Shown here in pieces: positions 9,541 to 18,651 of a DNA stretch of 38,459 nt. The notes below the pieces were generated by a model. The model worked only from the letters and a program-made list of their open reading frames with translations. It was not told the origin of the DNA and did not search any database. The position numbers were made by a program, and so were the translations under genes. The stretch is from Lachnospiraceae bacterium (GTDB lineage: Bacteria > Bacillota > Clostridia > Lachnospirales > Lachnospiraceae). Within the stretch, counting starts at the first letter, position 1, and each line of letters begins with the position of its first letter. Location: assembly GCA_022781515.1 (NCBI GenBank), contig JALETI010000021.1, forward strand, positions 1-38,459, read 5' to 3'.

Positions 9541-10662
9541 ATGAATCGGGATAACTATACAGACAGAAAGCAGGTTATGATAAAAACCAGCGTCGTCAAT
9601 ATTATCAGTACGCTGATTCTGGCGACTGTAAAGGTTGTCGTGGGTCTGCTGTCGGATTCTATGGCGATGATTATGGATGCGGTCAATTATTATAACGATG
9701 TGGTGAACGCGGCAGTGATTCTGATCGGAGCTGTTCTTTCCGATCGAAAACCGGATCGGAAGCATCCCTTCGGATACGGAAGAATAGAATATCTCAGTTC
9801 TCTGGTGTTAAGCATACTGTTTTTGTACACCGGTGTGCAGTCCATGCTCAGTGCAGTAAGAAGTATGCTGCATCCGTCTCATCCGCATTATTCCGCAGAA
9901 GGGGTTGTGATTCTGGCAGCGACTCTGGTGATCAAATATTTTATCGGAAAGTATACCCTTCATAACGGGAAAACCGTGGAATCGGATGCATTATGCGCTT
10001 CCGGTGGTTCTCAGATCAAAAAAGCAGGTTTTACATTGCTTACGATGGCAGTGATTGTCATCTATATGATTACGGATATCAATCTGGATGCATACCTTGG
10101 TGTTGTAATTGCCTTTTTTATTATGAAGGGTGCACTGAAATTGCTGCAGCAGACGATCAGCAATCTGATCGGAAGAAGACAGAAAGCGAATTTTTCCATG
10201 GAAATCAAAAAAACGATTGCTTCCTTTGATCAGGTAATCGGTGCCTATGATCTGGTACTTCATAATTATGGTCCGGTCAGAATGCAGGGCTCCGTACATA
10301 TAGAAATACCTGATACCGTGACACTGGCGGAATATGATACCCTTCAGAGACATATTGTAAAAAAGGTATTGGAGAAACATGATGTACTGCTGACAGCGAT
10401 CGGCTGCTATGCGGTGAATACCCATGATGAACACCTGGGAGAAATCTGCAGGGAAATACAGGAAACGGCTTTGGAGAACGGGGCTCTTTCCATGCACGGC
10501 TTTTATCTGAATGAATCGGAACACAACATGAGTTTTGATGTTGTGTATGATATTGACAATCAGCAGAGAGAAACACAGTATAAAACGCTGAAACAGTCTA
10601 TACGGGAAAGATATCCGGATTTTCAGGTGCAAATGACGATGGATCTGAATTTCAGTGATTAA
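9541..10662 (+). CDS. cation diffusion facilitator family transporter
   Basis: 373 aa; LLSDSMAMIMDAVNYYNDVVNAAVILIGAVLSDRKPDRKHPFGYGRIEYLSSL is the CDF signature. Confidence 0.88.
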   Translation: MNRDNYTDRKQVMIKTSVVNIISTLILATVKVVVGLLSDSMAMIMDAVNYYNDVVNAAVILIGAVLSDRKPDRKHPFGYGRIEYLSSLVLSILFLYTGVQSMLSAVRSMLHPSHPHYSAEGVVILAATLVIKYFIGKYTLHNGKTVESDALCASGGSQIKKAGFTLLTMAVIVIYMITDINLDAYLGVVIAFFIMKGALKLLQQTISNLIGRRQKANFSMEIKKTIASFDQVIGAYDLVLHNYGPVRMQGSVHIEIPDTVTLAEYDTLQRHIVKKVLEKHDVLLTAIGCYAVNTHDEHLGEICREIQETALENGALSMHGFYLNESEHNMSFDVVYDIDNQQRETQYKTLKQSIRERYPDFQVQMTMDLNFSD

Positions 10663-10758
10663 AAGAAAGCAGGGAAGATGTATTATCCGGCGGCCCCGCT
10701 GGCAGCAATGAAATGATATCTGAAATGAAACACCATATGAATTCAATATATTTTGAAT

Positions 10759-10817
10759 AAAAACTGTACTTTTATTGGAGAGATTTTATTCTCATGCAAA
10801 AAAGTACAGTTTTCTTT
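10759..10817 (+). terminator. putative intrinsic terminator
   Basis: AAAACTGTACTTTT ... AAAAAAGTACAGTTTTCTTTT. Confidence 0.75.
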
Positions 10818-10828
10818 TGTGAAAAACG

Positions 10829-10859
10829 AAGGATTTTCATGTATTTGCAAAGGATTTTT
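10829..10859 (+). promoter_or_regulatory. direct repeat pair, candidate activator site upstream of mglB
   Basis: AAGGATTTT at 10829 and 10850, exactly 21 bp apart, just upstream of a weak -35 region and TAAAAT (10885-10890). Confidence 0.4.
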
Positions 10860-10903
10860 AATGGTTTCTGAACAATAATTTTTGTAAAATAAAGCCATCA
10901 GTT

Positions 10904-10920
10904 CGGCAGAGAGTCTGCCG
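10904..10920 (+). promoter_or_regulatory. perfect inverted repeat in mglB leader
   Basis: CGGCAGA-GAG-TCTGCCG, ~20 nt upstream of the mglB ATG. Confidence 0.5.
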
Positions 10921-10939
10921 CATATTAAAGGAGGAAAAA

Positions 10940-12016
10940 ATGAAAAAGAGAATTTTAGCACTCTTGCTTGCATCCGCTATGGTTCTGTCACTGGCAGCAT
11001 GCGGCGGCAGCAAAACAGATGACAAGACGGACGGAACACCCGCAGCTACAGAAGAAGCAGGTTCCAAAGAAGCAGGTGATACCGCACTGGCTGACAAGAA
11101 GGTTGGCGTATGTATCTATCAGTTCGCAGATAACTTCATGACTCTGTTCCGTACAGAACTTGAAAACTATCTGGTAGCTCAGGGCTTCTCCAAAGAAAAC
11201 ATCAAGATCATGGACGGCGCTAATGATCAGGCTACACAGTCCGGTCAGATTGATGCTTTCATCGCTGAAGGCGTTGATGTTCTGATTATCAACCCCGTTA
11301 ACTCTTCTTCTGCTGCAACCATCACAGATAAAGTAGTTGCTGCTGGTATTCCGCTGGTTTACATCAACCGTGAACCCGCTGCTGAAGAAGAACAGAGATG
11401 GGCAGACAACAACTGGAATGTTTGCTACGTAGGTTGTGACGCTCGTCAGTCCGGTACATACCAGGGCGAAATCATTGCTGATATGGGTCTGGAAAAGATC
11501 GACCTGAACGGCAACGGCAAAGTTGATTACATCATGATCGAAGGCGATCCTGAAAACGTAGATGCTCAGTACCGTACAGAATTCTCCATCAAGGCTCTGA
11601 AGGACGCTGGTCTGGAAGTAAACTGCCTGGATGATCAGGTTGGTATGTGGGATCAGGTTAAAGGTCAGGAACTGGTTGGTAATGCACTGTCACAGCACGG
11701 CAATGAAATCGAAGTTGTATTCTGCAACAACGATGCAATGGCACTTGGTGCTCTGCAGGCAATCCAGACAGCCGGACGTACTGTTGGAAAAGACATCTTC
11801 TTAGTAGGTGTTGACGCTCTGACAGAAGTTGTTGAAGACGTTATTGAAGGTACTGTTTCCGGTACTGTATTCAACGATCATTTCTCACAGGCTCACGGTG
11901 CAGCTGACGCAGCAATCAAGTATGTAAAGGGTGAAACAAACGAACATTACATTGGCTGTGACTATGTAAAGGTTACATCTGAAAATGCTCAGGAAATCCT
12001 GGATATGATCAAATAA
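10940..12016 (+). CDS. mglB: galactose/methyl-galactoside-type ABC transporter substrate-binding lipoprotein
   Basis: Lipobox LSLAACGG; GVCIYQFADNFMTLFRTELENYL, NGNGKVDYIMIEGDPENVDAQYRTEFSIKAL, VVFCNNDAMALGALQA, LVGVDAL. Confidence 0.85.
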   Translation: MKKRILALLLASAMVLSLAACGGSKTDDKTDGTPAATEEAGSKEAGDTALADKKVGVCIYQFADNFMTLFRTELENYLVAQGFSKENIKIMDGANDQATQSGQIDAFIAEGVDVLIINPVNSSSAATITDKVVAAGIPLVYINREPAAEEEQRWADNNWNVCYVGCDARQSGTYQGEIIADMGLEKIDLNGNGKVDYIMIEGDPENVDAQYRTEFSIKALKDAGLEVNCLDDQVGMWDQVKGQELVGNALSQHGNEIEVVFCNNDAMALGALQAIQTAGRTVGKDIFLVGVDALTEVVEDVIEGTVSGTVFNDHFSQAHGAADAAIKYVKGETNEHYIGCDYVKVTSENAQEILDMIK

Positions 12017-12110
12017 TTCTGTTACAGGAGTTGCGGGCGTGAAACGCGGAGAAATCCGTTTGTATCATGATTACAATTTTGATTACGAATAAGAAATACT
12101 GAATAAGATG

Positions 12111-12136
12111 GTGGGTACGTTCTGGTTCGTACCCAC
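12111..12136 (+). terminator. hairpin/attenuator between mglB and mglA
   Basis: GTGGGTACG-TTCTGGTT-CGTACCCAC followed by TATTTTAT. Confidence 0.65.
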
Positions 12137-12182
12137 TATTTTATGATTATTCTGATAATCAGCTACAGAAAAGGAGTTTCGC

Positions 12183-13691
12183 ATGGCAGAGTTTTTTCTT
12201 GAATTGAAAAACGTTTCCAAGTCTTTTCCCGGTGTAAAGGCTCTGGATAACGTAACATTAAAGGTCCGCCCCGGTACTGTCCATGCACTGATGGGTGAAA
12301 ACGGTGCAGGAAAATCCACACTGATGAAGTGCCTGTTCGGTATCTACAAAATGGATGCGGGTGAGATCTTCATTGATGGAGAAAAAGTCAGTATTGATAA
12401 CCCTGATGAAGCAATGAAAAAAGGCATTGCAATGGTACATCAGGAATTACAGCCTGTTCTTCCGCGAAGCGTAGCGGAGAACATGTATCTTGGAAGATTC
12501 CCTACGAAAAACTATGGTCCTCTGAAGGTCATTGACCATAAAAAGATGTATGAGGATACAAAACACTGGTTAAAGGAAGTTGGTATGGAGTTCGATCCGA
12601 AAACACCGCTTTCCGACCTTTCCATCGGACAGATGCAGTCCATCGAAATTGCAAAAGCAGTTTCTCATGATGCAAAGGTAATCATTTTCGATGAGCCGAC
12701 CTCATCGCTCTCTGAAAAAGAAGTTGATGTACTGTTCCGGATCATGAATGATCTTCGTGACCGGGGAGTAGCAATGATATATATTTCCCATAAGATGGAC
12801 GAAATCAAGAAAATTTCCGATGATATCACCATCATGCGTGATGGTACTTACGTGGGTACCTGGCCGGCAGACGAAATGACCACCGATGATATTATTGCCA
12901 GAATGGTTGGCCGTGAACTGACCAATATTTATCCCGAGCGTGAAAATACACCCGGTGAAATCATTCTGGAATGTAAAAATCTGAGTTCCATTCATGATCA
13001 TTCTTTCCAGGACTGCTCTTTCCATATCAGAAAAGGTGAAATTGTCGGTTTCGGCGGTCTGGTTGGTGCACAGCGTACGGAATTGATGGAGGCTATTTTC
13101 GGTATTCGTCATATCCGATCCGGCGAGATTTTCATCCATGGGAATAAGGTAGTTACCAATGCGCCCAGAAAGGCGATGAATGCCGGTATCGGTCTGATCA
13201 CAGAAGACCGACGCGGCAATGGTATCCTTGGATGTCTCTCCATTAAGGATAATACCGGTATTTCCGTATATGATGAATATCTGAAAGCCGGTATGATGCT
13301 GGATCATCCGAAGATCAATAAGACCGTGGACGAAAGCATTAAAAAACTGTCCATTAAGACACCAAATATGAATGAAGCAATTGCTAACCTGTCCGGCGGC
13401 AACCAGCAGAAGGTTATTATCGCAAGATGGCTGGCAAACAATCCGGATATTCTGATCATGGATGAACCCACCCGTGGTATCGATGTAGGTGCAAAGCATG
13501 AAATCTATGAAATTATGGTGAAACTGGCACAGCAGGGAAAGGCAATCATCATGATTTCATCGGAAATGGCAGAGCTTCTTGGTATGTCTGACCGTATTTA
13601 CGTCATGTGTAATGGTCATATCCGCGGTGAAATCACCGATCCGGCAGAAATGACACAGGAAAAGGTTATGAGTTACGCAACCATGTTTTAA
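12183..13691 (+). CDS. mglA: sugar ABC transporter ATP-binding protein (two NBDs)
   Basis: GENGAGKSTLMKCLFG, LSIGQMQSIEIAKAVS, LSGGNQQKVIIARWLANNPDILIMDEPTRGIDVGAKHEIYEIM. Confidence 0.9.
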   Translation: MAEFFLELKNVSKSFPGVKALDNVTLKVRPGTVHALMGENGAGKSTLMKCLFGIYKMDAGEIFIDGEKVSIDNPDEAMKKGIAMVHQELQPVLPRSVAENMYLGRFPTKNYGPLKVIDHKKMYEDTKHWLKEVGMEFDPKTPLSDLSIGQMQSIEIAKAVSHDAKVIIFDEPTSSLSEKEVDVLFRIMNDLRDRGVAMIYISHKMDEIKKISDDITIMRDGTYVGTWPADEMTTDDIIARMVGRELTNIYPERENTPGEIILECKNLSSIHDHSFQDCSFHIRKGEIVGFGGLVGAQRTELMEAIFGIRHIRSGEIFIHGNKVVTNAPRKAMNAGIGLITEDRRGNGILGCLSIKDNTGISVYDEYLKAGMMLDHPKINKTVDESIKKLSIKTPNMNEAIANLSGGNQQKVIIARWLANNPDILIMDEPTRGIDVGAKHEIYEIMVKLAQQGKAIIMISSEMAELLGMSDRIYVMCNGHIRGEITDPAEMTQEKVMSYATMF

Positions 13692-13721
13692 TCTGACTAA
13701 ATCCTTATGGAGGAATACATA

Positions 13722-14708
13722 ATGAACGCAAAGAAATTTGATATAAAAGATTTTCTTATCAATTACGGTGTTATTCTCGTAATGGTTGTGCTGGTTCTTT
13801 TCACCAGTATCAAATCTCCCAACTTCCTTTCATCAGGTAACCTGATGAATCTGATGCTGAATATCAGTGCACGTCTTGTCATTGCTCTTGGTATTGCAGG
13901 ATGTGTTATCACCGCAGGCTGTGACCTTTCCGCAGGTCGTATGATCGGTCTCGGCGGCTGTATTGCCGGTATTCTGCTGCAGCGTGCAGATTATTCCGGT
14001 AAGTTCTTCCCGGATATGCAGCCCATGAACCTGTTCCTGGCTATTCTTGTTGTTATGCTGATCACGGCTCTTTTCGGTGCAGTAACCGGTTTCTTCATCG
14101 CTTTCCTGGACGTTCCGCCTTTCATTTCCACATTGGCTATGATGGAAATTGTATATGGTCTGAACCTGATTTTCACCAACGCAACCCCTCTGGGCGGTTA
14201 TGTGGAATCCTATACCTCACTGGCTACCAAAAAAATTCTGATGATACCGGAACTGGTATGGATCGCCATTATTGTTGCTGCCATCACATGGTTTATTTTT
14301 AACATGACCCGCCATGGCAAATACATGTATGCCATCGGTGCCAACCCTCAGGCAGCAGCAGTTGCCGGTGTTCCCGTGAAACTGACCATGGTTCTGATTT
14401 ATGCAAAGGCAGCAGCCATGTACGGTCTTGCCGGTTTCATGCTGGGTGCAAAATCCGGCGGCGCTTCTGTAAACCTTGGTCTTGGTTACGAAATGGAAGC
14501 AATTGCAGCATGTACAATCGGTGGTGTATCCGTAACAGGCGGACGTGGTAAGGTTTCATCCGCTATCATCGGTGTATGCGTATTTGAATTCCTGAAGGCA
14601 GCTCTTCAGTTCCTGGGTGTCAATGCAAATGCACAGTGGATCGCTCTGGGTATCATTATTTACATCGCAATTTCACTGGATATCAGAAAGTACGTTGCCA
14701 AGAAATAA
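13722..14708 (+). CDS. mglC: galactose/methyl-galactoside-type ABC transporter permease
   Basis: AGCVITAGCDLSAGRMIGLGGCIAGILLQ, YAIGANPQAAAVAGVPV, ACTIGGVSVTGGRGKVSSAIIGVCVFEFL; RBS GGAGG before ATG 13722. Confidence 0.87.
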   Translation: MNAKKFDIKDFLINYGVILVMVVLVLFTSIKSPNFLSSGNLMNLMLNISARLVIALGIAGCVITAGCDLSAGRMIGLGGCIAGILLQRADYSGKFFPDMQPMNLFLAILVVMLITALFGAVTGFFIAFLDVPPFISTLAMMEIVYGLNLIFTNATPLGGYVESYTSLATKKILMIPELVWIAIIVAAITWFIFNMTRHGKYMYAIGANPQAAAVAGVPVKLTMVLIYAKAAAMYGLAGFMLGAKSGGASVNLGLGYEMEAIAACTIGGVSVTGGRGKVSSAIIGVCVFEFLKAALQFLGVNANAQWIALGIIIYIAISLDIRKYVAKK

Positions 14709-14730
14709 TTTGATTTCCAATATGAACAAG

Positions 14731-14782
14731 AACCGGCTGGCGGTTTCGGATGGAAAAACATCCGGAACCGCAGTCGGTTTTT
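14731..14782 (+). terminator. intrinsic terminator of mglC
   Basis: AACCGGCTG-G-CGGTTTCGGATG-GAAAAA-CATCCGGAACCG-CAGTCGGTTTTT. Confidence 0.8.
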
Positions 14783-14790
14783 CGCACATC

Positions 14791-15037
14791 AAGCCAGCCA
14801 GTATATCCACCACAGGTACAGAACCTGAATCTTTGAAGTTCTAGAGCTCAAGTTCCTTTTTCCAGGGGCCGGTGCCAACGCATGAATTCGCCTGATGCGA
14901 ATTCATTTGAACGATGGGCACCTAATGTCGCAGGACTGAAACCTGCGACATTACCCCTTCCATACAGGATCTTTCGCTAAGAACTTCTAAAGACTCAGGC
15001 AAATGTACCTTTTTGGTGGATATATCTGCACTGGCTT
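14791..15037 (+). ncRNA. putative structured RNA or palindromic element, ~247 nt, three-way junction
   Basis: Nested pairings: 14791-14797/15031-15037 (AAGCCAG/CTGGCTT), 14802-14811/15015-15024, 14815-14820/15004-15009, 14824-14834/14989-14999, 14835-14841/14981-14987; internal hairpins GGTGCC..GGCACC (14871-14922) and 12-bp TAATGTCGCAGG/CCTGCGACATTA (14923-14953). T-rich after the closing stem on +. Confidence 0.6.
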
Positions 15038-15099
15038 TTGTGCTCGTTTTCCAAAAAATAAAGATCAGATTCGCGACTGTGCGACAGCTCCATATCCAT

Positions 15100-15128
15100 T
15101 TGTCCCCTGGCGCAAAATATGATATGAT
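15100..15128 (+). promoter_or_regulatory. sigma-A-type promoter upstream of the response regulator
   Basis: TTGTCC - 17 nt - TATGAT. Confidence 0.6.
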
Positions 15129-15166
15129 AAAAAATAACAAATTATCAACAGACAAAGGACGGAAAA

Positions 15167-16780
15167 ATGAGCTTATATTCAGTACTGATGGTTGACGATG
15201 AAGAAGAAGTAATCCGGATCATCCGGAAAAAAATCAATTGGGAAGAAATCGGCTTTCAGGTATGCGGTTACGCCAGAAATGGAATTGAAGCACTGGAAAT
15301 GGTGGAAGAACTGCAGCCGGATGTGATCATGACGGATATCAAAATGCCATATATGGATGGGCTGGAACTGGCAGCCCGAATCAAAGAACAGTATCCGGGA
15401 ACCAGAATTATTATTTTTTCCGGTTTTGATGAGTTTGATTACGTCAAACAGGCCATTGGACTGGAGGTGGAACAGTATCTGCTGAAACCCCTGGATTCCG
15501 TGGAAATCCGTCAGGTATTTGAAAAGGTGAAGATTTCCCTGGATGCGGACCGTAATCTGAAAAACAACATCGCCCATCTGGAACGTTATTATGAAAAAAG
15601 CCTTCCGCTTTTACGGGAAGGATTTCTGGCTTCCCTTCTGGATGATGCGGTGCCGGATCATAAGCTTAAAGGGTATCTGGATGAATATCGGATTTCTCTG
15701 GACGGTCCCTTTTTTGCAGTTGCAATCATACATACCAGTTCGCGGTCTGCACCGGAAGGCATGTCAGCCAGTCTTTTGCGTCTGTCGGTGAGGCAGCTGG
15801 TGGATCAGAGCAGTATCAGCAGTGAACGGGATTATATTTTCAATTACAGGAATAATATTGTGGCAGTTACGCAGCTGGAAAAAAAGGAGGAGATTGCCCG
15901 ATATACCGATCTGTGCGACCGGTTCTGCAAAAGTGCAAAACGATCCTGCCAGGCTATTGTAACCATCGGAATCGGTCAGGTGGTGGACCAGGTCCATGAT
16001 CTGATTCTGTCCTATAAAGGTGCCAGAGAAGCCTTGTCTTACCGGACACTCTACGGTGCAGGAAATGCCATTAATATTGTGGAAATTGATCCCAGAGATA
16101 CCCGCGCAGTTGTGGATATTCAGGACAGCAATGATCTTCATGACATTTTTAAACAAATCAAAATGGGAAATACGGACAGCCTGGAAAAGGCAGTAAACCG
16201 ATTTGTTCTTTCCCTGAAGTCTTCCAATATCAATATGCAGGGGTTCAGTCTGATACTGATGGAGCTGCTGACCGGATTTTATCGTTTTTTAATCAACAAT
16301 GAGATCGATACAGGTATTCTGTCAGAAGAACATGAAGATGTATATACAGAACTGCTTCAGATGGACTCTATGGAAGATATCCAAAACTGGCTGTTTCATA
16401 CATCTATGAAGATTCAGAGATGTATTCAGGAACAGCGCTCCAGCAAAACCGGTTCTTTTGTCCGGGAAGCACAGAATTACGTTCTGGAAAATTACAGTAA
16501 TCCGGAATTGAGTATCGATCTGATCTGTTCGGAACTGGGTGTCAGTTCCGCCTATTTTTCCACGGTTTTCAAACGGGAAACCGGGAAAACCTTTATCAAT
16601 TATCTGACAGAAATCCGCATGAAGGAAGCGGAACGCCTTCTGGTGGAGCAGGATGAGAAAAAATATATTATTGCGGAAAAGGTGGGGTATTCCGATCCCA
16701 GCTATTTCAGTTATGTTTTTAAAAAATGGTTCGGTGTATCACCGATGAAATATAAGCAGGGGAGCAGAAATTCATTGTGA
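15167..16780 (+). CDS. response regulator with AraC-type HTH (YesN-like)
   Basis: MVDDEEEVIRIIRKKINWEEIGF...DVIMTDIKMPYMDGLELA; C-terminal AraC HTH ELGVSSAYFSTVFKRETGKTFINYLTEIRMKEAERLL...GYSDPSYFSYVFKKWFGVSPMKYK. Confidence 0.92.
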   Translation: MSLYSVLMVDDEEEVIRIIRKKINWEEIGFQVCGYARNGIEALEMVEELQPDVIMTDIKMPYMDGLELAARIKEQYPGTRIIIFSGFDEFDYVKQAIGLEVEQYLLKPLDSVEIRQVFEKVKISLDADRNLKNNIAHLERYYEKSLPLLREGFLASLLDDAVPDHKLKGYLDEYRISLDGPFFAVAIIHTSSRSAPEGMSASLLRLSVRQLVDQSSISSERDYIFNYRNNIVAVTQLEKKEEIARYTDLCDRFCKSAKRSCQAIVTIGIGQVVDQVHDLILSYKGAREALSYRTLYGAGNAINIVEIDPRDTRAVVDIQDSNDLHDIFKQIKMGNTDSLEKAVNRFVLSLKSSNINMQGFSLILMELLTGFYRFLINNEIDTGILSEEHEDVYTELLQMDSMEDIQNWLFHTSMKIQRCIQEQRSSKTGSFVREAQNYVLENYSNPELSIDLICSELGVSSAYFSTVFKRETGKTFINYLTEIRMKEAERLLVEQDEKKYIIAEKVGYSDPSYFSYVFKKWFGVSPMKYKQGSRNSL

Positions 16781-18624
16781 AACCTTGGATTGATAAGAAA
16801 TACAGTCAGTTAAAAGAAAAAATAAATATGCCCGGTATGGGTGTCCAGATGATGATTGCAGCATCTTTCACGGTGGTTGCCTGTATCACGATTATTTTAC
16901 TGAGCCTGATTCTGTATAATCTGTTTTCCGATCGTGTGATACGGTCCAAAACAGAAAGTGCAGAACAGTTTCTGAATCAGACAAAACGGTCGATGGAAGA
17001 CTATCTGCGCGGTAACCGACGGGTTTCCGATGCCCTGTACTATTCCTGTATTAAAAACACAGATCTGGAATCGGATTCCCTGGATGAATCACTGAATCTG
17101 GTATATGAAACCAATAAAGACAATGTGGTTGGTATTGCATTGTATACAGGTGACGGCATATTGGTCAGCTCTGTGCCGGTGGCAGGAAAAAAGCAGCCTG
17201 GAGAAATCATCACCCAGGATTGGTTTACCAATGCATTCCGTGAAGTGGAAAACCTCCATTTTTCCATGCCTCATGTGCAGAACCTGTCTGATGAACTGCC
17301 GGAAGGGTATCATTGGGTGATCTCGCTGAGCCGCGTTGTGGAACTGAATGTGAATGGTGCACCGGGTCAGGGGGTATTACTGGTTGATATTAAATACAGC
17401 AGTATACGGCAGATTCTGGAAAAAGTGAATTCTGACAATACATCGGAGTATATATATCTGTGCGATGGTGAAGGAAATATCATATATCATCCCCAGCAGG
17501 AACTGATGAATGCCGGTCTCTATGAAGAAGCAACTACGGATATTGCGTTTTTGACCGATGGTTCTTATAACCGGAGAATGCAGGGGGAAGACTGCATCAT
17601 TGTAACCAAAACCATCAGCTATACCGGCTGGAAACTGGTCAGTGTGATCTCGAAAAACAGTTATAATCTGGGGTTATATCGTATGCGTTATCTGCTTGTA
17701 TTTTTCATCAGTATTACCATACTTGGAATTCTGCTGATCAATCAGCAGGTATCCAGAACCATTACAAAACCGCTGATCAAACTGGATCGTTCCATCCGGG
17801 ATATTGAAAACGGTAATCTGGATCCGGACATATATATCGGCGGTCCCACGGAAGTGGAACATCTTGGCCGAACTTTTCAATCATCCGTGCAGCGGATCCG
17901 GCAGCTGATGGATGAAGTTCTGGAAGAACAGGAGCTGAAACGGCGCAGTGAGCTGGATGCACTGCAGTCTCAGATTAATCCGCATTTTCTGTATAATACG
18001 CTGGATTCCGTCATGTGGATGATTGAAGATGAACAGAATGACGGAGCCGTCTATATGATCAAGGAGCTGGCAAAACTCCTTCGGATCAGCATCAGCCGGG
18101 GGAGAACGATCATACCGGTCCGGGATGAAATCCTCCATGCCAGAAGCTATATGAATATCCAGAAAATACGGTATAAAAACCAGTTTACCTGCAGTTTTGA
18201 TATCGATGATTCCATCATGGAATGTGCAACCATCAAACTGATTATTCAGCCTCTTCTGGAAAATGCCATATACCATGGTGTCCAGGGAATGGATGAGGAT
18301 GGTGAAATTCTGGTCCGGGGAACACGGGAAGGCGATCGGATTTATCTGGATGTGATTGATAACGGTTATGGGATGACAGCGGAACAGATTGAAAAGCTGT
18401 CATCCGGTAACAAGAAGCAGGAAGATTCTTCAGCCGGAAAAGGAAATGGAGTGGGGCTTCGGAATGTGGATACCCGGATCCGGATGCGTTTCGGAGAAGG
18501 ATTTGGTCTGCAGATTGAAAGCGAACGGGGAGAAGGAACCCGCATGCGTCTGGTTCTTCCCTTTGTGGAGTATACTCCGGATATTGAAGAGAAAATGAAC
18601 CGAAAACAGCACAGCACAAAATGA
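16777..18624 (+). CDS. sensor histidine kinase (YesM-like, His_kinase family)
   Basis: ELDALQSQINPHFLYNTLDSVMWMIE, LIIQPLLENAIYHGV, DNGYGM, GVGLRNVDTRIRMRFG; GTGA overlap with the response regulator. Confidence 0.92.
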   Translation: MKPWIDKKYSQLKEKINMPGMGVQMMIAASFTVVACITIILLSLILYNLFSDRVIRSKTESAEQFLNQTKRSMEDYLRGNRRVSDALYYSCIKNTDLESDSLDESLNLVYETNKDNVVGIALYTGDGILVSSVPVAGKKQPGEIITQDWFTNAFREVENLHFSMPHVQNLSDELPEGYHWVISLSRVVELNVNGAPGQGVLLVDIKYSSIRQILEKVNSDNTSEYIYLCDGEGNIIYHPQQELMNAGLYEEATTDIAFLTDGSYNRRMQGEDCIIVTKTISYTGWKLVSVISKNSYNLGLYRMRYLLVFFISITILGILLINQQVSRTITKPLIKLDRSIRDIENGNLDPDIYIGGPTEVEHLGRTFQSSVQRIRQLMDEVLEEQELKRRSELDALQSQINPHFLYNTLDSVMWMIEDEQNDGAVYMIKELAKLLRISISRGRTIIPVRDEILHARSYMNIQKIRYKNQFTCSFDIDDSIMECATIKLIIQPLLENAIYHGVQGMDEDGEILVRGTREGDRIYLDVIDNGYGMTAEQIEKLSSGNKKQEDSSAGKGNGVGLRNVDTRIRMRFGEGFGLQIESERGEGTRMRLVLPFVEYTPDIEEKMNRKQHSTK

Positions 18625-18651
18625 AAAACATAAATGGAATAACAGAAAGCA

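Noticed and set aside
12183-13691. Degenerate second Walker A in MglA (GLVGAQRTE)
   Set aside because: Typical of MglA/RbsA-type ATPases, so not unusual.
14812-15010. Glycine-riboswitch resemblance (ACTCAGGCAAATGTACC) in the structured element
   Set aside because: Only a short local similarity to the ACTCTCAGGCAAA segment; the rest of the aptamer (e.g. GGAGAG and CCGAAGG) is missing and the overall fold differs.
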